Shown here piece by piece: positions 58,794-64,000 of a stretch of 64,000 bases of DNA. Within the stretch, counting starts at the first letter, position 1. Every line of letters starts with the position of its first letter. This stretch comes from Rhodopirellula sp. GTDB taxonomy: Bacteria > Planctomycetota > Planctomycetia > Pirellulales > Thermoguttaceae. Both the position numbers and the translations under genes were made by a program. The stretch is from positions 1-64,000 of the forward strand of contig JAAYEH010000281.1 of the NCBI GenBank assembly GCA_012728855.1, written 5' to 3'. Below the pieces are notes generated by a model. That model was not told where the DNA came from. It searched no databases and saw only the letters and a program-made list of their open reading frames with translations.

Positions 58794-60632
58794 TCACTCA
58801 ATCTCCAACAGCGGATCGATTTCCCCGTCGCGGCCAAACTCCGCCACCAGCATTTGTGAAACGAGGTTGTGGCCGAGTACCGTGCGGTTGCCGACCTCGC
58901 GCAGCGTTCGATAAATCAACCACTGTTTCTTGCCGACCATCGCCCGATAGCCTACCGCCGCGTCGTCCGCCAGCACCTCGAGGTTTTCAGCGACGGTGAG
59001 TTGCCGCCAGGTGAAGGGGCGGTTCATGCGGTGGGTCTCCAGATCGAAAAACAGCGGTGCGAAGAGCGCCGAGCCGTCGGCTGATTGCCTCAACTCGAGG
59101 CCGCGGTCCGCCGTTGCCAAGGTTCCGGGTCGCCCGTCGCATCGCCACTCCGGCAACGCCAGCGGCAAGACCAGCGCCCGCGGCTTCTTACCGACAAGAA
59201 GACCTTCGCGAGTTTCTCCGGCCGGCTGAAACCGAATCCCCTGTGCCACGGGGAGAGTGCCGCAATACTCCAGCCGCCCGCGCGCCTCGCCCAGCACGGC
59301 ATCCGCCAACATCAGCACGCGATCCTCTCGCGCCAGCAGCAAATGGCGCTGCACGCGGGCCTTTTCGCCCAAGGAGACTTCCAATTCCAGGTAGTCGACG
59401 TCGCTGTCGCTGTGCCAGCAGACGACTTCCCAATCGGTCTGCGGCTGAAGGGGCTCTCCATCCCATCGCACATCGAGTGCCCACCGGCCGGAGAAGACGA
59501 TGTCGGAACCGCAGCTCAACTCGACATCGACCGCCGTGCCCGGGTACACCGCAACCAAACGCGGCTCTTTGCGATCCCACCCGCAGCTCAATACGGAAAC
59601 CGCCGCCCACTCCGAATGGGCAGCCGGCTTCGGCAAACGCGAACGAGACGTCCGCTTGGCGTTCTTTTTCGTTCCCGGCAGGATCCGTGCGGCAATGTCG
59701 CGGTCCGTCTCGTCGCCGCCCAACTCGAGCAGGTTGTCGAACAGATCCTTGCACCACTGCCCGGCGGATCCGTCGCTGAGAACCTGGCTGCCGTCCCGCC
59801 TCGTCAATCGCAGCGCCGCGCGGACAACCCAGCGATAGTGGCTTTCCGCCACATGATTCCACAGGCCGTTGCGCCCTCGGCCGCCGATCGCCCGACATCG
59901 CGTCCAACACGCGATCAGCGACCGAAAGACGTCCAGATGGACGCCGTCGGGAAGCCCCTCGCCGTCGAGCAGGTCTTCCAGGCTCGTGGACAATACCTGG
60001 CGAGCCGGTCCGAGGAGTTCGCGGCAGGCAGAGATCTCAGGAAGCACGTAGGCCAGCGTCAGTGGTAATTCACCCGCCAACAATTGCCCGGCCAGCGGCG
60101 CGTCTACAACAACCGATTGCCCCGCCTCTTTCGCCGTCGCGCAGAGATGATCCAAGAGAGACCACCACGTCGGCTGCGCGATGCAGCGCGACAGCCCGGG
60201 AAGTCCACGGGCCCAGGCGAGCGACTCCAGCGCATAAGCGACCACCAATGGATCCGCGGGTGCAGAAAGCCACTGCCGCACGGCCTCGTCGGCAGAATCG
60301 CCGTGCTTGCGATTCCGGCCGAGCACGTCGATGGCCGCGAGTCGCTGCGCCATGGCGGCGGCGTCGAGATCATCGGGAAGGGCCCATGTCAGAGGATCGG
60401 ACTTGCCCGTCAGCCGTTTTGCCGGCGGCTCGATCTCGCGCCGTCCGGCGAGGTGCTCTGTCCACATTGCCCACCCTTGCGACTCGTTGCCGGATCGGAA
60501 TGCGCGGCGAACCTGGGCGGGTGCGGACTCGTGCCAACGGTCAACCGTCTTGCCGTTGCCGGGCCCACTGGGCGAGGAAACGAGGTGTTCCGGGCTGCTG
60601 TTGGCATTGGTTCGGGGCTCGCTGTTGATCAT
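58794..60632 (-). CDS. Large protein of unknown function
   Basis: This 612-residue protein is taken from the ATG at 60632, because the longer frame to 61463 lies over the YdjY-like gene. It has no signal peptide or membrane segment. The N-terminal half is helical and Leu/Arg-rich (VAYALESLAWARGLPGLSRC). The C-terminal half is beta-rich, with YLELEVSLGEKARVQRHLLL and FFDLETHRMNRPFTWRQLTV, recalling the beta-sandwich of heparinase-like or carbohydrate-binding proteins but not enough for a call. It is probably cytoplasmic. Confidence 0.6.
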   Translation of the reverse strand: MINSEPRTNANSSPEHLVSSPSGPGNGKTVDRWHESAPAQVRRAFRSGNESQGWAMWTEHLAGRREIEPPAKRLTGKSDPLTWALPDDLDAAAMAQRLAAIDVLGRNRKHGDSADEAVRQWLSAPADPLVVAYALESLAWARGLPGLSRCIAQPTWWSLLDHLCATAKEAGQSVVVDAPLAGQLLAGELPLTLAYVLPEISACRELLGPARQVLSTSLEDLLDGEGLPDGVHLDVFRSLIACWTRCRAIGGRGRNGLWNHVAESHYRWVVRAALRLTRRDGSQVLSDGSAGQWCKDLFDNLLELGGDETDRDIAARILPGTKKNAKRTSRSRLPKPAAHSEWAAVSVLSCGWDRKEPRLVAVYPGTAVDVELSCGSDIVFSGRWALDVRWDGEPLQPQTDWEVVCWHSDSDVDYLELEVSLGEKARVQRHLLLAREDRVLMLADAVLGEARGRLEYCGTLPVAQGIRFQPAGETREGLLVGKKPRALVLPLALPEWRCDGRPGTLATADRGLELRQSADGSALFAPLFFDLETHRMNRPFTWRQLTVAENLEVLADDAAVGYRAMVGKKQWLIYRTLREVGNRTVLGHNLVSQMLVAEFGRDGEIDPLLEIE

Positions 60633-60806
60633 GATACCCTTTGTCCGCGACGGCGGCGATTGGACCAGTACACCGATAACAAGTATCCTGTAGTTCGTGC
60701 GTGGTTCGGTGCGAAGGATCGTGCTCTCTCGTGAAAGCCAATGGGGGATTATAGTCGGATGAGAACAACAGCGAAACACTCGCGGCAGTGGAAGTGCCCG
60801 AAACCG

Positions 60807-61757
60807 ATGCGTAACAGCCGGGCTGCTTGGTTTTTCGCCATCTTGGCTGTCGGGCTCTCCGCCCTCGGGGCGTGCGGACAGCGGGAGAACACGCCGAGCG
60901 AGACAACGGTGCCGTCGCAGCCAGCCGCGTCTGGAGCGGCCAAGCCTGCTGCGACAGTTCCACCACCGTCTCAGGACGAAGTCTCGATACCGACCCCGCC
61001 ACCCGACGCCATGCCTACCGTGCCGGACCAGCCCGAAAAACCCGCTGCGGAGCCTCCCCTCGAACAGAAGAATTACGATCCACAAAAAGCGGTACCTTTG
61101 GTCGAAAACCCTCAGCAACTCCAGCGTTTGCACCCTTCGCATCCGGTCTGGTTCGACAAGCAGCAGCGGTGCGTGGTGATCGCGGGCCAGGTCTGCGCGC
61201 GGGAGGTGCCGCTGGAGCTGTTCGCCTGTTTGCGAGGAACCAAGGAGCACGAGGCGATCGTCGCGGTCGATACCCCGGCGCACATCGTCCATGCGGGGTT
61301 GATGGCCGCGGGTGCAACCCCGGGAAACCCCGTGCAATTCTACCCGGAATACGTTCCCGCCACTGGTCCTGAAATCGAGATCACCGTCGTCTGGGAGGAT
61401 CCGAAGGGTAGCCGCCGAACGGCTCGCGCCCAGGATTGGGTTCGCAACACGGAAACGAAGCAACCGATGCAGGACGCCTGGATCTTCGCCGGCAGCCAGT
61501 TCACCAAGGACGAGCGGACGAACGAAGAGTACTACCAGGCCGATGGCGGCGACTTCATTTGCGTTTCCAACTTCCCCAGCGCGATGCTCGACATCCCGAT
61601 CAAGAGCAGCGACTCCAATGCCGCCTTGATGTTCGAAGGGTACGCCGAACGGATCCCCCCGCTGGGAACACCCGTCACGCTGATCCTCAAGCCAAAGGCC
61701 GATCCTACCCGTTCGTATTCACCCGACAATGCCGGAGGATCTCGGCCGCCGAAGTGA
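60807..61757 (+). CDS. YdjY-like lipoprotein
   Basis: This 316-residue protein. The start is set at 60807 because MRNSRAAWFFAILAVGLSAL followed by GAC gives a clean lipoprotein signal with Cys23; ATGs at 60741 and 60759 would add a long basic leader. A Pro-rich linker (about 25-95) precedes a YdjY-type domain. Features include PVWFDKQQRCVVIAGQVCAR, CLRGTKEHEAIVAVDTPAHI and AWIFAGSQFTKDERT. YdjY domains are found in envelope proteins near electron-transfer systems; the role is not defined. Its 3' end overlaps the HemQ-like gene by 53 bp on the opposite strand. Confidence 0.75.
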   Translation: MRNSRAAWFFAILAVGLSALGACGQRENTPSETTVPSQPAASGAAKPAATVPPPSQDEVSIPTPPPDAMPTVPDQPEKPAAEPPLEQKNYDPQKAVPLVENPQQLQRLHPSHPVWFDKQQRCVVIAGQVCAREVPLELFACLRGTKEHEAIVAVDTPAHIVHAGLMAAGATPGNPVQFYPEYVPATGPEIEITVVWEDPKGSRRTARAQDWVRNTETKQPMQDAWIFAGSQFTKDERTNEEYYQADGGDFICVSNFPSAMLDIPIKSSDSNAALMFEGYAERIPPLGTPVTLILKPKADPTRSYSPDNAGGSRPPK

Positions 61758-62544
61758 GATATCCGGCGTAGAAGGGCCCGAATTCGGCGAATCTCGCACT
61801 GGCCTCGTCGAAACGCATGCGGTAGACGATTTGTGTGAGGAACTCGGGATTGCGGGCCCAGAGCGTGACGCCCCATTCCCAGTCGTCCAGGCCAATGCCC
61901 ACGGTGACCAACTGGGTCACCCGGCCGGCGAATGTCATCCCGCTCTCCCCGTGCTCAGCCATCAGCCGCTCGCGCTCGGAGAAATCGAGACGGAACCAAT
62001 TCTCGCCCGCCGCGCGTTTCTTGTTCATCGGATAGAAACACATTGCCGGCCAGGTGGGTAAATCGGGCGTGAGCCGCTGCCGGCGCATGATCTCCAGTCG
62101 CCGCTGGTACTGTTTGCGTTTCGCTTCGTGTTCCTCGGAACCGGCCGGCAGTCCCTCAGCGACGAGACGTTCCGCATACCGCTCGGGCGAAGGAAGATAC
62201 TCCGACACCTCGGTGATCGACACGTAAGACCACGTTGCCACCAGGCTCGAACCGAGCGGGCCCGCCATCACACGCTGGTGCAAACCGTCGACCGCCAACG
62301 GATCCGGATCCATCGCCAGCAGCCCGAAGTCGGCCTTGTGCCCGCTGATGAGGAACGTCTGCAAACGAACCGGCGAACCTTCGCTCTCCGGCGCAAGCGC
62401 CGCCACAAACTCGGTACAGCCGTCGCTGAGTTCGCTGGGACCGAGACTCCGAAGTTTCGCACGGTCAAAGCGATAGAAGTAGTGGCCGCAGTGCCAGCCC
62501 TCCGTTGGCTGAAGCGAGATTTCCGGGCGAGGGTCGGAAGCCAT
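61705..62544 (-). CDS. hemQ: HemQ-like coproheme decarboxylase (chlorite dismutase family)
   Basis: This 279-residue protein starts at an ATG at 62544. It shows the chlorite-dismutase-fold pattern of HemQ: GWHCGHYFYRFDRAKL at the start, SGHKADFGLLAMDPDPLAVD, SYVSITEVSEYL, WPAMCFYPMNKKRAAGENWF and the second half with GIGLDDWEWGVTLWARNPEF. The Tyr-containing YPMNKKR stretch fits the catalytic Tyr of HemQ, which turns coproheme into heme b. The enzyme is cytoplasmic. It overlaps the YdjY-like gene tail to tail. Confidence 0.85.
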   Translation of the reverse strand: MASDPRPEISLQPTEGWHCGHYFYRFDRAKLRSLGPSELSDGCTEFVAALAPESEGSPVRLQTFLISGHKADFGLLAMDPDPLAVDGLHQRVMAGPLGSSLVATWSYVSITEVSEYLPSPERYAERLVAEGLPAGSEEHEAKRKQYQRRLEIMRRQRLTPDLPTWPAMCFYPMNKKRAAGENWFRLDFSERERLMAEHGESGMTFAGRVTQLVTVGIGLDDWEWGVTLWARNPEFLTQIVYRMRFDEASARFAEFGPFYAGYLTSAAEILRHCRVNTNG

Positions 62545-62709
62545 GGACTCGGTTCGGTTGGAGGAATGAGAATAATCACCCGCCCAGAGGGCGAGAACCC
62601 AGCAGCCCTGCTGCCAGGCATCGGTTTCGGCCAGCGCCAACGCCTCGGCCGCTAGCAGCAGTCGTGCTGCGCAGTAATAGGGCGGCTGGTTGTGTCTACT
62701 TGCCGAGGC

Positions 62710-63120
62710 TCACGAAAGCAGCCGGTTCACACTATCAAGCAAGCGGTCCATCGGGAACGGCTTGCGGATGTAGTCGTCCACTCCGAGCATCTCGGCGTAA
62801 GCCTTGTGGCGATTTCCCTCGTTGGCGGTAATCATGATGATCCGCACCGGAACACGACGCGTGCGACGCAGCTTTTCCAGCACGAGAAAACCACTCCGTT
62901 TGGGCATCATCATGTCGAGGATGAGCAGGTCGGGGTCTTCCCGCTCCGCCAAAGCCAACCCCTGATTGCCGTCCCTCGCGACCAGTACGCCATAGCCGAG
63001 CGCTTCCAGAGCCACCCGCATCGACTCGACAATCTCGTAGTCGTCGTCGACCAGCAGGATCCGCTTGGCCTGACCGCTCCCCTTTTCTTCGCTGATTTCG
63101 TTCGTCGGTTCCTGCGACAT
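62710..63120 (-). CDS. Stand-alone receiver (CheY-like) protein
   Basis: This 136-residue protein starts at an ATG at 63120; the longer frame to 63288 has no supporting signal. The receiver core is complete: ILLVDDDYEIVESMRVALEA (acid pocket), LLILDMMMPKRSGFLVLEKL (phospho-Asp), IIMITAN (Thr) and YIRKPFPMDRLL (Lys). It has no output domain. The 20-residue acidic N-terminal tail before the core is disordered. Its partner kinase is not in the window. Confidence 0.9.
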   Translation of the reverse strand: MSQEPTNEISEEKGSGQAKRILLVDDDYEIVESMRVALEALGYGVLVARDGNQGLALAEREDPDLLILDMMMPKRSGFLVLEKLRRTRRVPVRIIMITANEGNRHKAYAEMLGVDDYIRKPFPMDRLLDSVNRLLS

Positions 63121-63361
63121 CACGTCCAATCCTGAAGGAACTACCGGGGCGGATATCCGCAAAGCGGAACCGAGCCGCCGGCGCGTGGGAGATCCCAAAC
63201 CCTTATCAATAGCCGACCAATCGAGGCGATGCAAGGCTCCCCCCGGAAGCCGTGTCGGTATTATACCGCCGGCGACTGCGGAAAACATGGGGTCCGGACA
63301 CCGCGCCGAAAGCGGGTCACGGGGTGTTATGCCTACACTGGAGGGTTATCGAATTCCCCGC

Positions 63362-64000
63362 CTACACTGAGAGCGAATCGGTTCGATCCTCGATGGCGCC
63401 GCCGCAAAGCGTTACCGATCGCTGCGCGTACGACGAGGCGAACTCCTGATGCGTCACCAACAGCACCGTACCACCTTGGCGGTGGAAGTCGCCTAATAGC
63501 TCCAGAACGGCCGTAGCGTTGTCCGGGTCGAGATTTCCGGTGGGCTCGTCGGCCAGAATCAGCCCGGGGCTGTTGATCATCGCCCGTGCAATGGCCACAC
63601 GCTGGCACTCGCCGGTACTCAATTCGGCGGGGCGATGGTTCATTCGATGCCCGAGGCCGAAGCTTTCGAGCAACTCACTCGCTCGCATCCGGGCCGGCCT
63701 TTTCCGTTGTGGCGAAGCCGCCACGGCCACGTTCTCCACGACAGTCAGATACGGGACGAGATGGAACGTCTGAAAGACGAAGCCGACCTGTTCGGCGCGA
63801 AATCGCGATCGCGCCGAAGCGGTCATTTCGCCAAGATCCTCCCCCGCCACAACGACCCGCCCGGACGTTGGCCGTCCCAGCCCGCCCACGATCGTCAACA
63901 GCGTCGACTTCCCAGAGCCGCTCGGACCGCGGACGACGACGAATTCGCCCGCCGCCACGTCCAGACTGACCTCAGACAACGCATGGACCGGTCCATCCGC
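63362..64000 (-). CDS. ABC transporter ATP-binding protein (LolD/MacB type), 5' end off the window
   Basis: The C-terminal 210 or so residues of an ABC ATPase are visible. Walker A is VVRGPSGSGKSTLL, the Q-loop is GFVFQTFHLVPYL, the signature is ELSTGECQRVAIARA (STGE replaces the usual SGGQ), Walker B is GLILADEPTGNLD and the H-loop is VLLVTHQ. The order and the spacer FQTFHLVPYLT are those of lipoprotein-release or MacB-like exporters. The reading frame stays open to base 64000, so the true start lies beyond the window. Confidence 0.9.
   Translation of the reverse strand, partial: ADGPVHALSEVSLDVAAGEFVVVRGPSGSGKSTLLTIVGGLGRPTSGRVVVAGEDLGEMTASARSRFRAEQVGFVFQTFHLVPYLTVVENVAVAASPQRKRPARMRASELLESFGLGHRMNHRPAELSTGECQRVAIARAMINSPGLILADEPTGNLDPDNATAVLELLGDFHRQGGTVLLVTHQEFASSYAQRSVTLCGGAIEDRTDSLSV

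Noticed and set aside
60633..61463. N-terminal extension of the 612-residue unknown protein
   Set aside because: It is the antisense of the YdjY-like gene and has no family features.
1..64000. CRISPR array
   Set aside because: The attC-like sites and palindromic repeats are regularly spaced in places, but there are no short identical direct repeats with unique spacers of similar length.

Overview
The window looks like a planctomycete chromosome fragment, probably Pirellulales-like. It is GC-rich, with a DUF1559 prepilin-like protein next to a small regulatory-type lipoprotein, Tat-exported Gfo/Idh/MocA dehydrogenases in tandem, secreted sialidase-like and caspase/CHAT proteins, and many hairpin repeats between genes. 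This assignment rests on gene content only; no rRNA or tRNA gene is present to confirm it.

Region 1 (1-10 kb) reads as a chromosomal integron. About ten small cassettes, nearly all on the minus strand, are separated by 95-125 bp inverted-repeat sites with GTTCGGC/GCCGAAC-type cores (attC). They lead away from a plus-strand integron integrase that has lost an internal block and its reading frame. Cassette contents are a BrnT-like/AF2212-like toxin-antitoxin pair (toxin frameshifted), HicAB, a DMP19-like protein, several membrane and zinc-ribbon proteins and unknowns. A chimeric transposase (ISAzo13-like head, IS91-like tail) follows the integrase. A second, nearly identical copy of the outermost attC then precedes a VapBC-type pair on the plus strand. 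About 1.1 kb after this holds nothing recognisable.

Region 2 (11-19 kb) carries a secreted sialidase-like protein, a secreted TIM-barrel-like protein, a HI0933/BaiN-like flavoprotein, the DUF1559 protein, a lipoprotein and a secreted metallophosphatase.

Region 3 (19-28.3 kb) is a divergent cluster of three large exported proteins: a caspase-like peptidase (minus), a TPR-PDZ-CHAT protein of 1545 residues and a WD40 protein (both plus). It is the best candidate for an undescribed system.

Region 4 (28.3-45 kb) is mostly housekeeping and signalling: RsmE, an ExeA-like ATPase, a DgcN/dipeptide-epimerase pair, a PAS-receiver protein, ribosomal protein L33, RecJ, a lipase, a TPR lipoprotein, a truncated cyclase, a sodium/solute symporter, a URO-D-family protein and a PAAR protein.

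Region 5 (44.2-56.7 kb) is a catabolic cluster. A XylR-type AraC regulator is divergent from three Gfo/Idh/MocA dehydrogenases, an aldolase, an isomerase-like protein and a FGGY kinase. A VapBC pair, an amidohydrolase and a second sialidase-like protein follow. Together they suggest uptake and stepwise breakdown of an unidentified sugar.

Region 6 (57-64 kb) has a GAF/HD-GYP protein, a large unknown, a YdjY-like lipoprotein, a HemQ-like protein, a stand-alone receiver protein and an ABC ATPase that runs off the end. Three families of palindromic repeats are scattered between genes from 13 kb onward.
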